Both the position numbers and the translations under genes were made by a program. From Panicum virgatum (Eukaryota > Streptophyta > Magnoliopsida > Poales > Poaceae): a stretch of DNA of 64,000 nucleotides. The DNA lies in assembly GCF_016808335.1 (NCBI RefSeq), contig NC_053138.1, forward strand, positions 11,835,900-11,899,899, written 5' to 3'. Shown one piece after another: positions 11,740 to 22,873 of this stretch (position 1 is the stretch's first letter; each line of letters starts with the position of its first letter). The notes beneath the pieces are model-generated. The model was given only the letters and a program-made list of their open reading frames with translations. It did not search any database and was not told the DNA's origin.

Positions 11740-12924
11740 TTGCGTAGCGTGGTTTGTCTCGTGTTCCTGCCTGCCCCGTCCAGCTCTTTCGGACTCGGAG
11801 GGGGCTCTACCTACTTGGAATCACGGTTCGGAGGTGTCTACGAATGAGTAGACTGGCATCGGTATTGCTAGAGCAGCAAAATCTATTGTTCAAAAACAAA
11901 AAAAGAGCAGCAAAATCCAGCAACAGAAGAGAAATGTATGGAGCAGTAAAATGAAAAATACAGCCAATAAAGGAACGGAAGCCCAACTGGATTCTATCAG
12001 AGACCTGTTGAGAAGATAAGCGTGAAAAGGAAATGGTGAATCTGGTTGCAGCAGTTGAACAATAAAATGATTCTTCGCAGAACAAACTGCTAGGTTTCGA
12101 GATTCCACTATGAGGTCAGAAAATACTAGATCATGGCAACATCTGGAGTTGCAGCCGAATTTCTAAATCATAGTGAAAACTTGAGTTGGCAGGGTATCGC
12201 GTTGGAATCGACAAGAACCCTCTAGTTCTTCAGCTGAATTCAATGCCAGATCACATTTCAAAATGAACTTTGCTTTCTATGGTTCTGTCCTTCGTTTTCC
12301 TACCAAAGTTGATTCCTTGACATCTCTCCCCGATTGTTTTTCTTTCTTGTGCTGCATGATAAATAGTAAGCTGGTTAATGAGGCTGAGCAGCGTAGAAAT
12401 GAGGGAGAACATAGGAGAATGGAGTACATCAGTGTCATGTGCAGAAAAGTCTGAAATCACTGCTAATGGCACCTAAGAAGCATTTTAGTTGAAAAGAAGC
12501 ATGTAGTCCTGTAAAAGAAAATTGCTCCACAAAAAAATGTGATGAAATGCAGGGACCGTGTTAGAACCTAGAAGTGTGATAGTAGGTGTTGTTTTATGAA
12601 ATCGGTAATTTGTCTTGTAAATGTCAACAGACATAAGACCTGTAAAATGATTGATAAGGAAGGTATTTCAGCTCAATACAGAAAACTAGTTGACAACTCA
12701 TGTTTAACATTTCCTTTTTTGTGTTTTACTCATATAGCAGTTCAACCAGAAGTGAAGGACTGATCTAAGCAAAATAGAATCTGTTAAGAACTGAGGACTA
12801 GCATTTAGCCATAACAGGGTAGATTACAGTTTCTGCAGTATGACATGTTAATTTCACCTTATCTTTTGGTCCTTCCTTCTATTCATTATATTTTTCAGTA
12901 TAGAATGAAATTCCAGTAGTTTAG
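11740..12924. other. intergenic between two minus-strand genes
   Basis: The left end should hold the promoter of the 11259-11738 gene and the right end the 3' UTR of the small coiled-coil gene. No further gene was seen. Confidence 0.35.
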
Positions 12925-13377
12925 CTAACAAATAGCACAGCCTTTGGAATCATTTATCATTTGCATAGTCCATAAGTAATGCACATATGATGAAATCTTT
13001 TTAAAAAGGGGATCTACCTCTGGAAGAAGACCTTCCGCAGACATAAGCTCATACAGTTTGCGCATGATTGTTTCTTCTTCTACCTGTATTAGATAACAGG
13101 CACAAATTATCATCTATACATCATCTTCTAGATGACAATCTTTATATAAAAGATCATGCTATCTAGGACCAAGCAGCACACCTGAAGTTTATGCAACTCG
13201 TGGGACATTGCTCTGTATGTTCCAATTAGTGCTTGATTTTGCCTCTCCAGATGCCTGCAGATCCCTTTATGTTACATAACGAGCTAAAGTTACAGTCCGT
13301 TTACTCCAAAAAGCCAAAAGGCTAGTTAAGAAAGTTTACTTGGACATTTCAGCTGAATGCTTTGGTTCCATTATCAT
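12925..13377 (-). CDS. tiny three-exon coiled-coil protein, function unknown
   Basis: The gene was assembled by hand from short exons with consistent phase. Exon 1 is 13340-13377 (MIMEPKHSAEMS plus two bases), exon 2 is 13182-13254 (HLERQNQALIGTYRAMSHEL, then HKLQ), and exon 3 starts at 13083 (VEEETIMRKLYELMSAEGLL, PE). All joins are GT-AG and the phases match (2/1, then 0/0). The predicted peptide is highly helical. Exon 3 can run on to TAG at 12925-12927 (about 89 residues in all). It could instead splice at GT 13016-13017, for example to an acceptor near 12829-12834 that would add only two residues. I do not recognise the family with certainty. The regular exon phases and helix-forming sequence argue for a real gene or a recent gene fragment. 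Confidence 0.6.
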
Positions 13378-13399
13378 CAAACAACTGGATACTCCTTCC

Positions 13400-14700
13400 T
13401 ATAAAATATCCAAAATATCCATCAAACTATCCTTTCAAATCAGTTAAGTCCGGTAAAAAATATGCTAAGTCCAGTTAGCAGATTCTTCATGGTATGTAGT
13501 GTAATAAAATCTACAAGCGCATGCCACATGTAACATCAGGTTCTTTTTGTCTGAAGAGCGCATTGCAAAGATACTACCAATTTAAAAGGGTCGCCACATG
13601 CAAACTACTTCATGACACTGTTGTCGTCGTCCATTACTCAAGCTTGAAATTGAAAAAAAGGTCAAGAAGTTTGCAGTAAAAATCAATAAGTACTATTGGA
13701 AAATGACAGAACCAAACATATTTGTACAGTTCAACTGAAATTTGACGGCAAACATGACTAGACAAACGAGGAGTTCTTTGTTCAAGAAACAGGAAATCAA
13801 ATATCCAACGAAGTTCAGCTAGCTTCAGTGTCGGTTAAGGTACAAGAAATTTGGCAAGACACACTTTCTAGTCTTCTAGAATCATAAAGAACGTTTTTGA
13901 TACCTTGAATCGCTTCAGCAACTGAACAATCCTGACTAACCTGAAAATTTTCTTGCAATTGCTTGTCAGGACGAAGGGCAATAAAAAGCAAAGGTTTGGA
14001 GAGCGCTGAGGCGCTGACTTAACGGGGCAAATGGCCTCAACTGAACCCGAATTTTGTTTGGAAAATGATATAGGCGGTGTTTGGAGTACTATCTGGATTT
14101 AACTGCTGACAGAAAAGAAAAAAACCAATCATTAAAACAATCCATCATGGTGGCCTGCTGGGCTAAGGTTTCCTTACCAAGGAAAAGAAGAAATCAGTCA
14201 AAGCGGACGGATCCGCGCGGGGTGATGAAATCAGGCCAAGGCTCCAAGCGAACTGATCCGCACGGGGTACGATGGTGGCAGGAGGCCAGGAGCTAGGAGG
14301 AGCCGAGGAGTTAACACGATCCAACTTCTCTGACTTCATGAAGCGAAGTCACAAATAGAAACAGTGTTCTGAGTCTGGACAAACAGCGATCCCTACTTGT
14401 GATTCACTGCATCAGGTACTGTTCACGGAACACGGTAACATGTGCTGTTCACCGAACACTGTAGCATGGGTACTGTAGCGATCGATTCTATCCATCTCAG
14501 AGCGGACGGACCGCAGAGGCTCAAAAGTCACGGGAAAGCTGACAAGTCATGGAATCCCGATTGGAGTTAACAACCAGGTCGCCGCCGAGATTTGGGGGAC
14601 GACAAAGGCAACGGGGCGAGACGATCAAATGCAGGAAAGGCCGGGATTTCACAAGTTTGTAGTGTGGCACAGTGGCCGAGCTGGCTAATCTCCGCCATTA
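13400..14700. other. intergenic, possible 5' exons of the coiled-coil gene
   Basis: No gene is assigned. On the minus strand near 13800-14000 there is an open stretch beginning RPDKQLQENFQ with GT after the final Q codon. It has no start codon and I could not join it to the gene downstream, so it may be 5' UTR or chance. Confidence 0.3.
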
Positions 14701-14705
14701 TCTAA

Positions 14706-14970
14706 GGCCCTGTTTTCAAATAAATCACCTACTTATAAGTTAGGTAATTTAAAACCAGTGACTTATAAGTCAAGAATGTTTGGTTGTTAAGTGACTTAAA
14801 ATGTGTGGGCTATATGAGAAAAAGGGGACTTATAAGTTTTAAGTTGGGGTGGAGCTGTTTAAAATTTATAAGTTGAGATGACTTATAAATTAGAGTTATT
14901 TGACAAATTAAATCACTTTTTTTACTTTTTAACTTATAAGTAGGTGACTTATTTGGAACTAAACAAATGA
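14706..14970. mobile_element. MITE with inverted TCACCTACTTATAAGTT ends
   Basis: The left end reads GGCCCTGTTTTCAAATAAAT then CACCTACTTATAAGTT. The right end, reverse-complemented, reads GTTTAGTTCCAAATAAGTCA then CCTACTTATAAGTT. The motif ACTTATAAGT recurs inside. TAA precedes the left end. The outermost right end is diverged, so the right boundary and target duplication are uncertain. Confidence 0.65.
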
Positions 14971-15220
14971 TAATGACTAAACAACCCATACCAGACCCAC
15001 ATATCTCTGCAAAAAAGATGTCTTAATTCCCTCAAAAAAGAAGAGGTCTTAATTCTATGCTAAACTGAAATTTGTAGTTCTTGTTCTGGGATGCTAAACT
15101 GTGGATATCTCTGCTCAGCAAGTTATAGGGAAAATTAAAATTTTGCCACCGTTACCAAAGTCACCCGCCCAGTTACCACTCTTACTCTGCACCTAACAAA
15201 ATTGCTACCGCTACAGTTCC

Positions 15221-16423
15221 TGTCGGTGTCCGGACCTCGCGGTCTAGCACCAACTAGTAATGATGCTGCGTGTCCCAGTCCCTAAATGGTTGATGCAAGA
15301 GATAACACAATGACACCGGGTTTATCCTGATTTCGGCCAATGAGGCCGTACGTCCAGCGGGGGGAGGGAGCACTGTATTATCTTGCACCGGAGTGCCTGT
15401 AGTAGGGGGTACAAGCTTGAGCGGGAGAGGGAGTGAGGCTCCCAAGTCCCTGGGTGTGCTAGAGGCGATTAAGGCGAATGCCAATGTCGGGAGATGAGTG
15501 TGCGTGTGTGCAATTGAGCATTTTCGGCCTGTCTGGATCTATCTCGAGTGCGTGCGCTCCTCCCTCCCTTTATAGACTCAAGGAGGGAGGTTACATGCGT
15601 GAGATATCCCGAATCGGGGGGAATAGTTAGTAGCTCCTGTTGCGAGTGCTGTGAGGCATGGCGTCGTGTGTGGTCGTCGTCCTTGCGAGTCCTTCGACTG
15701 TGTCCAGGGCGTGTCCGTGTCCTGTGGCACCAGGCGTCAGTATGTCGGAGACTGCTGGGTGCGCAGTGCCTTGCGTCGGATGAGGTAGGGCGTCGAGGGT
15801 GCTAAAGACACCGGTCTTGCCCCGGTCAAGAGCCGTACCATGTTCGAGCCCGCCGAGGGCCCTGCAGAGGAGAAAAGTACACGGGGTAGGCGGCACAGTG
15901 GCAAGGTGGTGTCAGGCAAGTCCGCACAGGGCGCCGCAGACCTGCCCCGCGCCGGGAATAGCGGCACAGGGACCGGAACAGGCGGACAGGACGCCAGTCA
16001 CGTCCGCTGTGCGGCATGGTGGGCGACGTCGGCTGACGCCTCCTGACTCCATCTGACTCCCGCCCCATGCCGTGGAGTGGTTGGCAAGTAAATGCACCCT
16101 ATCCTGTCGGGTGGTTGGGCCGCTGCCATAGTTCGCCGAGGAGGGTCTCGAGCGAGGCGGAGTTTGCCCCGTACCGAGGCCCCGCGGAGGGCTCGGCTAA
16201 GAGGATCTCAAGCGAGGCGGAGATTGCGCCTCGAGGGGCCTCGGCGGGGAGTCCTCGAGCGAGGCGGAGTTCGCTCCACGGCTGGCAAGGCCTCGGAGGG
16301 GCTGCACCGTGGAGCTGGGCCGTGGGCCAAGTGTGCACTTGGGCTTCCTGTCCCTGGAGTGGCTTTGGGCATCCAAGCTTGGACGTCGGTGTTGCCCTAG
16401 GGAGGGATTCGGTCCAAGTGACA
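15221..16423 (-). mobile_element. solo LTR nested in the MULE
   Basis: It runs from TGTCGGTGTCCGGACC at 15221 to GGTCCAAGTGACA at 16423, that is TG...CA ends with TGTC/GACA. On the minus strand it ends in ...GGTCCGGACACCGACA after ATCTCTTGCATCAACCATTT, typical of grass Ty3/Gypsy LTR 3' ends. A minus-strand TATAAAG lies at 15568-15574. No internal retroelement genes are present. No matching 5-bp target duplication was seen (GTTCC left, AAAAT right). Confidence 0.6.
16145..16275 (+). repeat. three degenerate copies of a GAGCGAGGCGGAG unit
   Basis: TCTCGAGCGAGGCGGAGTTT, CTCAAGCGAGGCGGAGATTG and CCTCGAGCGAGGCGGAGTTC occur about 60 and 50 bases apart inside the LTR-like segment. GAGGCC/CTCGG spacers also recur. 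Confidence 0.7.
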
Positions 16424-16538
16424 AAAATTAGACGTCGGGACTGTAGCGGTGGCAATTTTGTTAGGTGCAGACTAAGAGTGGCAACTGAACGAGTGATATT
16501 GGTAACGGTGATAAAATTTTAAATTTTCCCAAGTTATA

Positions 16539-18155
16539 CAGAGAATGCGTAGAGTTTCAATCTAGAATAAATTCATGCTCGACAGAAAGACGCTACATAT
16601 TGCACTGAAACAGAAAAGACGCTGCCATTAAATCCATCGACAAGGGAATATCCCTCCGCACCCCAGCCGACAGGTCCAGCCGTCCATCCACCGGGCCCAA
16701 CTCCGGCGTCCAGCCTCCGCCGCCCCGATGTCGCGAATTTTGCCAAGCCCCGCGCAGGATTTAACCGCGCCGCCGCCCGATTTGGTCGTCGAGCTGAGTC
16801 GCGCGAGAGAGAGCGAGAGAAAAAGCCGAGTTGCCGAGAACGATAAAAGGGAGGAGAAGAAGAGGCATGCCGGGCTGGGCTGGGACACATGTTAGTGGAG
16901 TTTTGGGCTACGCCTAGGGCCGTGGCCCTAGGCCCATATCCGCTCTGAAGAATCTTTTTTTCATTTTGGCCTCCGCCAAGTTTGGAATATATGTATGGCA
17001 TATTTTAGTTTTTGAATTAATATAATTATTAGAAATGAACAGTGTAACTAAAATTTCTAGAATTGATGTAAATTTTGGTGAATATGACGTGGCTAAATGA
17101 ATAACCATGTGAGGAAACAGTATTGGTATGGCAAAGAGTTTGTCACTCTGAAAAGGTTATTTAACAATGACATATGAGGCTCCACATGTCATTGTCTCAT
17201 TGATAGTGGTGAGTAAAACATCATGCAAATTTGCAATGGGATGGAAAAAAAGATATTTCTTTAGATTTAGCGATGATATCTTTATTTTTAAAATGATAGT
17301 ATGCTTAGAAAATAAAAAATATCTAGTAGTTAGTTATAGAGAAATGACATACAATTACCATTGTGTTTTTGCATTATAGAAAAATCCTACATAATTGTTT
17401 GTATGACAATGCTATCTTTTAGTTACATTATTATTAGTACAAGTATACCTTTTGATGTATAGGCCCTAAAATGAGAAATAAATATTAGGACAAGTGCTAC
17501 TTATCAGAACGGTGCAACTGGTATATATTGTAATAAAGCCAGAAAAAAACTTCTAAAATTATTGGACTGTAAAAGCGAAAAGTGTTTCCATGTGAATTTT
17601 GCTCAAACAAATCATGTTTCTCACCACATCATACATCACTGATCTATAGGGTATGATCGGAACCTTTGAATACCCTAAGCATTAGAGGGATCTTCTCTAA
17701 TAGTCCCTAAGCCACCTTATCATCTTGCGTATAGTGGGTCGATTTATGTAGAGAAATATGATAGATGATGTACTGTAGCCAGTCTCATCGACACCCAAAT
17801 TGCTACAAAACAAAAAAGGCTCAAAATATATGATGTACTGTAGCCAGACATCTAGGGAACCGGCTTGGATGTCTTATCCTCCAATTGTGTTATTGATTGA
17901 AAACTCGTCATGATTTGACTATGCTCGTTTTAGTTGATATACGCAAACAAAATTCTAACATCTCTAAGTTGAAATAAGATATCTCTTTTGATCCTTGTTC
18001 TTTAAACAAAAAAATGACATCAAAGTTATCACAATCAACACCAAACTAAGGATATCATGCATGTGAAGATATCAAATGAAGCACCTAAAGTATAAGAGAT
18101 ATCGTGTTGTATATAAATAGACTTTCAGTGGCATAATATATGGCTGGAGCATGCC
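16539..18155. other. intergenic, AT-rich, no gene seen
   Basis: 16600-16900 is GC-rich and open on several frames but shows no known domain. A perfect 9-bp-arm palindrome sits at 16913-16932. From 17000 on the sequence is AT-rich. GATGTACTGTAGCCAG occurs twice, about 60 bases apart, near 17768 and 17831. Confidence 0.35.
16913..16932. repeat. short perfect palindrome
   Basis: CCTAGGGCC and GGCCCTAGG surround a central GT. It could be a relic of a transposon end; no partner end was found. Confidence 0.5.
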
Positions 18156-18163
18156 CCCACCAA

Positions 18164-18737
18164 CAGTGGCGGAGCTCGCTCAGAATTTTAGGTGGGGCAA
18201 ACTTTTGCAACAAACATAGTAAATGGTACTACAAAACGCTTAATAATTCGTCTAGCAAAGCTAAATTAGCAAGCAAAGCAAGTTAATAGCGTAGTAGGCG
18301 TCAAGCACACAGGAGCACTAGCTCATCGGCGCGGCGCACATGAAGGAAAGGAGTGGTTGGTCCTCAGCAGCCGGGGTGCGGTGTAGACGCGCAGGGGTAG
18401 ATCTCATTGATGTTTCTCACAACCTCGCTGAATCGTCGTCGTCCCCAACTGCAATGAACAGGCATGGGACCGTGGGAGTGTGGGACTACCAACAGCCGTT
18501 GCTGACTTCTGGCCATAAAATAATTGGGCCGTCGATGTGCTTGCCCTCCAGGCCCATTACAGGTCTTCTTCCTCCTCTGGTTGTCCGACCCCAACGCTCA
18601 ATACACAGATCCGCGTCTTCAGTAGCTGCTCCACCAGCTCCGGCCACTGGGATAGCCCATGGTTGGGGGGGGGGGGGTTTGCTCCGCCGGTAGGTGGGGC
18701 AGTGCCCCACCCTGCCGTATGGGTAGCTTCGCCTCTG
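18164..18737. mobile_element. non-autonomous hAT transposon, 574 bp
   Basis: A perfect 8-bp target duplication CCCACCAA lies at 18156-18163 and 18738-18745. The left end is CAGTGGCGGAGC; the right end reverse-complemented is CAGAGGCGAAGC. Subterminal GGTGGGGCA appears at both ends in opposite orientation. No transposase is encoded. A run of 13 G lies at 18665-18677. Confidence 0.9.
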
Positions 18738-18854
18738 CCCACCAACATGATGATGCAAGGAACGCGTGGATCTCTTGTTACCAAGCCCAACTACCATAAG
18801 AACCACCCCTAAAAAAACTATAATAAGAACTGAATTTTCTACTAAGGTCTGTTT

Positions 18855-19080
18855 GGATCCTAGTGCTAATGAGTGAAAATGCCGAACTTTAACACTAGCT
18901 CATCGAAACAGGAGTGCTAACTTATAGAATGGGCTAATGTGTATGAATGCTAAAGTGTGCTACATTTAACACTCAATTTAGATTGTTCAAATAGACTCTA
19001 AATTGTAATAAATCTCAATCTAGAAAACTCATGCAACGGTCCAACCTTCCAAAGTTTCATCACTAAGAATCAAATGTGAT
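18855..19080. mobile_element. possible partial MITE
   Basis: Begins GGTCTGTTTGGATCCTAGTG, a typical MITE end, followed by AT-rich sequence. I did not find the opposite end with confidence. Confidence 0.3.
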
Positions 19081-19122
19081 GCTCCATCGGCGGCTTCGAT
19101 GGGTGGTTTTTTGAGAGCCGAA

Positions 19123-19355
19123 GGCCCCATTTAGTTCTCAAAATTTTTCCTACAGTACCCGTCACATCGAATTTTTCGACACATGCATGAAACATTAAAT
19201 ATAATTGAAAAAAATAACTAATTATACAGTCTGACTGAATTTCACGAGATGAATCTAACGACGTTAATTAATCCATGATTGGACATTAATTGGCAAATAA
19301 CAACGAAAATGCTACAGTGTCAAAACCTAAACTTTTTCGCGAACTAAACGGGGCC
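19123..19355. mobile_element. PIF/Harbinger-type (Tourist) MITE, 233 bp
   Basis: The left end is GGCCCCATTTAGTTC; the right end reverse-complemented is GGCCCCGTTTAGTTCG. GAA is duplicated at 19120-19122 and 19356-19358. The interior has ACACATGCATGAAACATTAA and GATGAATCTAACG, a very common grass MITE family. Confidence 0.85.
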
Positions 19356-19796
19356 GAAGTCATTTTTTGGATACTACAGACCAGCTCCAGCTCCAGCTCC
19401 ATCCTGAAGCCTTCCCAATAGCTACCTTTTTCAACTTTACCATTTCTGCACCCAACCTGGAGCACCATACCATAAAATCAATAAAAAAAAATTTGTACTT
19501 GCATAGGAACACATAGATTCTTCTACTCCACCAGACCATTTTATAGCTATAAAAGTCAACCCCAACATTCGTTAATCCGTACCGGGCCCATGTCCAACAT
19601 CAACATGGTGGTGACGACGACGCAGGATTCCGGAATCCTAGCACGGTTCCCCACCAACCCCGCGTCTTCCCAGCCGCGCAACATCGTCACCCCCACCCCG
19701 CCGCCCGCGCACCAACGCCTGCCCAATAAATCCCCCGCGCTCCGCGCCCGCCACCGCCCGACAACCCTAGCCGCCCTCCCCGCCGCCGCCGCCGTC

Positions 19797-21660
19797 ATGG
19801 TGAGCGCCGAGGCCGGCATCGAGCGCGTGCTTTGGACCGAGGCCGAGGTGGCCGCCCGCGTGGGCGAGGTCGCCGCCGAGCTCGCGGCCGACCTGCGCGC
19901 GCTGCCGGAGCCCGCGGTTGTCGTCGGCGTCGCCACGGGCGCGCTCCTCTTCCTCGCCGACCTCGTCCGCCGCGTCGACGCGCCGCTCGCCGTCGACTTC
20001 GTGCGCGTCGAGTCCTACGGCGGCGGGACCGAGTCCAGCGGCAAGCCCCGGATCACGGCCGACCTCAAGGTCGACATCGCCGGGAAGCACGTCGTCGTGG
20101 TGAGCGGCTCGACCATCCCTTTCTCGTGACCCGCTTTTGTGTGGATGGCATGCCCTCTGGCCTCTGCGCGCTATGTGCTCTGTTTCCCTTGTCGTGTGTG
20201 GCTCCTGCCTTCGGATGTGGTCCTTTGATAATTTGTTACCTGCCGGTTTGCTCGTGGACGGACTCTCGCTAAGATAATTCACGTGAACTCCTTAAGATTG
20301 TTTACATGCATATTTATTGCTTTCCTCGGGAATTCAGTAGCTTCCAGCAAATGTTTTCTCTTCAATGACATGAATTCCATCCATTCTAAATTTCTAATGC
20401 AAGCAAAATAAACCCACACTCATCCCTCTTTGGTAGTTAATGTTAAGATTGCATAAGTGTGGACCGTTTTGACATGATGTAATTTGTAGGTCCCTGCATA
20501 TGTTCTTTAATATGTCACTCGTTACAAAGTCTCTTATTGTGAACGTTTGAAGTTATCCTAGAACTGTTATCCAGAAGTTTGGCAAAAATGTTATAGCCGG
20601 GGGAGGGATATAATCAGGCAAGGCGCTAATAATCTGAAATTGATTAAGTATACAGTCTTTTGGGTGAAGGTTATTATGTACAATGAGCCCTATAAGATTG
20701 TTTGACCGCTTAATGTCTTTGGACTATTCTTTTTTCAGCAAAATGGGCAAATTTTCTTTTTCCATGATTCTTGAGCTTGGCAAGTATCAATAGGATAGTC
20801 ACACAGGCATTTCAATCAAATTGTTTGATGAGATTACTATCTGCCAGACAGATATATTGACTTGTAGAGAGTGCCCATTTTGAAGCGGGGAAAGGTTTTG
20901 AATCATACCCAGTTACCCACTCATTAGAATGATGGTTGCTTGTATGCAGTACTTTCGCGGATAATAGAAATGCCTTCTATGTCCATTATTTACTTTTATT
21001 GACTAGGCTATGTGTTCAGCAACTGAATTGGCATATTGCATTGCCTGAGATGAACTCCTAGATCTTTGTGAGCCTGTTTCTGCTGGTACTTGGAATTTGA
21101 TAATGATATTGTATCTTTGTAGGTTGAGGATATTGTGGATACAGGGAATACTCTTTCATGTCTCATTGCCCATTTAGAAAAGAAAGGGGCATCATCCATA
21201 TCAGTTTGCACTTTCCTTGACAAACCAGCAAGAAGGAAAGTTGATATTCAGCTTGTGGGAGATGGAAAATTCTACAGTGGCTTTGAGGTACAATTATGAT
21301 CTCCTTTTAGTATCATTCTATGTCACAATCTTCTTTAAAAAATCGCTACCAAAATCTTTTAAAAAAAATTGCTACGAAAACAGTACATTGTTACATAGAT
21401 CAAGCAAACTATATTTATTACCAGTGAAAGATGCAAACTAGAGAATTATGTAGTTTTTTTTCTGGTAAACAAATATAGTGATGAAAAGCTCTACTAAGCT
21501 GCCCTTCCCCATCTTGCAAGTGCTAATTTGCTTTTGTCCTTTTCAGTGTCCGGACTACTTTGTTGTTGGTTATGGTCTGGATTATGCAGAGCTCTACCGC
21601 AACCTGCCTTATGTCGGAGTTCTCAAGCCTGAGAAGTACAAAAAAGATTCAAGCAATTAG
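19797..21660 (+). CDS. HGPT: hypoxanthine-guanine phosphoribosyltransferase
   Basis: Three exons: 19797-20099, 21123-21287 and 21547-21660, all GT-AG, giving 193 residues. The enzyme salvages hypoxanthine and guanine with PRPP to IMP and GMP, normally in the cytosol. The PRPP-binding motif [14 protein letters not shown] spans the first intron. Other family signatures are [26 protein letters not shown] and the C-terminal [20 protein letters not shown] then [10 protein letters not shown] chose ATG 19797 (context GTCATGG, protein beginning [18 protein letters not shown]) because length and start fit the family. An in-frame ATG at 19590 would add 69 residues without known homology and is more likely 5' UTR. 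Confidence 0.93.
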
Positions 21661-22488
21661 ACAGGAGCCTCAACTTGCACCACGTGCAAGAGGGGCAGAG
21701 TTACAAATTGATACAAACATAGCAGTTTTGCTTAACTTTGTACAAGAAAGAAGCAGAAAGCCTGCTAATTTACCTTTTTCTCCTTTTAAGCTCAGGAAAA
21801 ACTTCAGCTTCCCAGATTTCAGCAGCATAACAGTAAGATGTATCACTGTCAGCTTTGTTCGTCGGTGAACCCTGAAGGGAAAGATGCGGTTGTATGACAT
21901 GTTAAATTTCACTTTACAGGCCGAACAGCATATCTCGTAGTAACCTGTGTCTGAAGATACATCTGAGAAGTTTCAATGTGCTTGTCTGTTCTCCTGTACT
22001 TGGTTTGCGATGCATTGTCAATGTTTTTTCTTCTTGGAAAGATGATGCATTGTCAATCAACGTTTTTTTTTTCCATGGAAAGACGATGCATTGTCAAAAC
22101 TGAAAGAATTGTGGATCAGGCTTGGTCACTTCGGATTAGGAAAGAAAATAAGCTTGTTTCCCTACCAGTCAAAATGAAGGTATGGTGAGGCGACTATCGA
22201 ACTTATAAGTCCCGGCGTTAGAGCTGTGTTCCTGCACATGGTGAGAATATTGTATTTGAGCACATCGTTCATGATTCCAGCCTTCCAGGGGAAGCTTTCC
22301 TGAACAAAGCATGCGTCCGAACTGTTTCTGAATTTTCTCCGTTTATGTATGCACAAAGTGAGAAACTATGATTATGAACATTGCTTTTGGCCGCGCTCTG
22401 TGGCAGCGAGCGTCAATTGTCCACGGTGTCCCGAGCATCCCCCGCCCTCCTGCAGCGGGCGCCACTGGAGTCCAGGACAAAACCACAT
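21661..22488. other. 3' flank of the HGPT gene
   Basis: The first few hundred bases are likely 3' UTR. GATGATGCATTGTCAA occurs twice (near 22039 and, as GACGATGCATTGTCAA, 22082). No gene was seen. Confidence 0.4.
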
Positions 22489-22491
22489 TTT

Positions 22492-22825
22492 GGCGGTGTT
22501 TGGTTGGAGCCTGAAAAAAATTATTTTCACCTAGGAAATCTTCTAAATGAACACTATTTGCAAAAAAATTTACAAATTAGTGCAATTTAGCGCGACGAAT
22601 CTAATAAATCTAACTAATTCATAATTTGCAACACTAATGCTACAGTGACCTTTATCTAATCATTCTCTAATCATGCAGTCAAAGACTTAATTAGCTACAG
22701 TATATGCTGCAGTACCATAGTTGTGGAGATAATTTTGTAATTAGATTTTATTTAATACCTCTAATTAGTGGTCAAAATGGTGAAAAGTTTTCATGAAAAA
22801 TTTTCAGGACCATCCAAACACGGCC
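22492..22825. mobile_element. Tourist-like MITE, 334 bp
   Basis: The left end is GGCGGTGTTTGGTTGG then AGCCTGAAAA. The right end reverse-complemented is GGCCGTGTTTGGATGGTCCT then GAAAA. TTT flanks both sides. The AT-rich interior carries GCGACGAATCTAATAAATCT typical of this MITE class. Confidence 0.8.
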
Positions 22826-22873
22826 TTTGGTGGTGGCCGGAGACAGAACAAATTATCACTGGCCGGCTTCTAA

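Larger units (their letters stand above)
15128..16530. mobile_element. Mutator-like element with about 93-bp terminal inverted repeats
   Basis: The left arm starts GGGAAAATTAAAATTTTGCC at 15128; the right arm reverse-complemented starts GGGAAAATTTAAAATTTTAT at 16530. Both arms continue in parallel through CACCGTTACCAA, CCACTCTTA, CTGCACCTAACAAAATTG and CACCGCTACAGT (left arm: TACCGCTACAGT). The target duplication is AAGTTATA (15120-15127 and 16531-16538); a shared C would make it the 9 bp normal for Mutator. There is no transposase. The interior is almost entirely an LTR-like sequence, so the original element was probably a short MITE-like MULE. Confidence 0.75.

Noticed and set aside
15548..16522. 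Several 60-150-codon frames on both strands
   Set aside because: All lie inside the LTR-like segment of the MULE and reflect GC-rich composition.
19590..19796. N-terminal extension of HGPT from ATG 19590
   Set aside because: The 69 extra residues are low-complexity and unlike the family; ATG 19797 has better context and fits the usual length. Dual targeting cannot be excluded.
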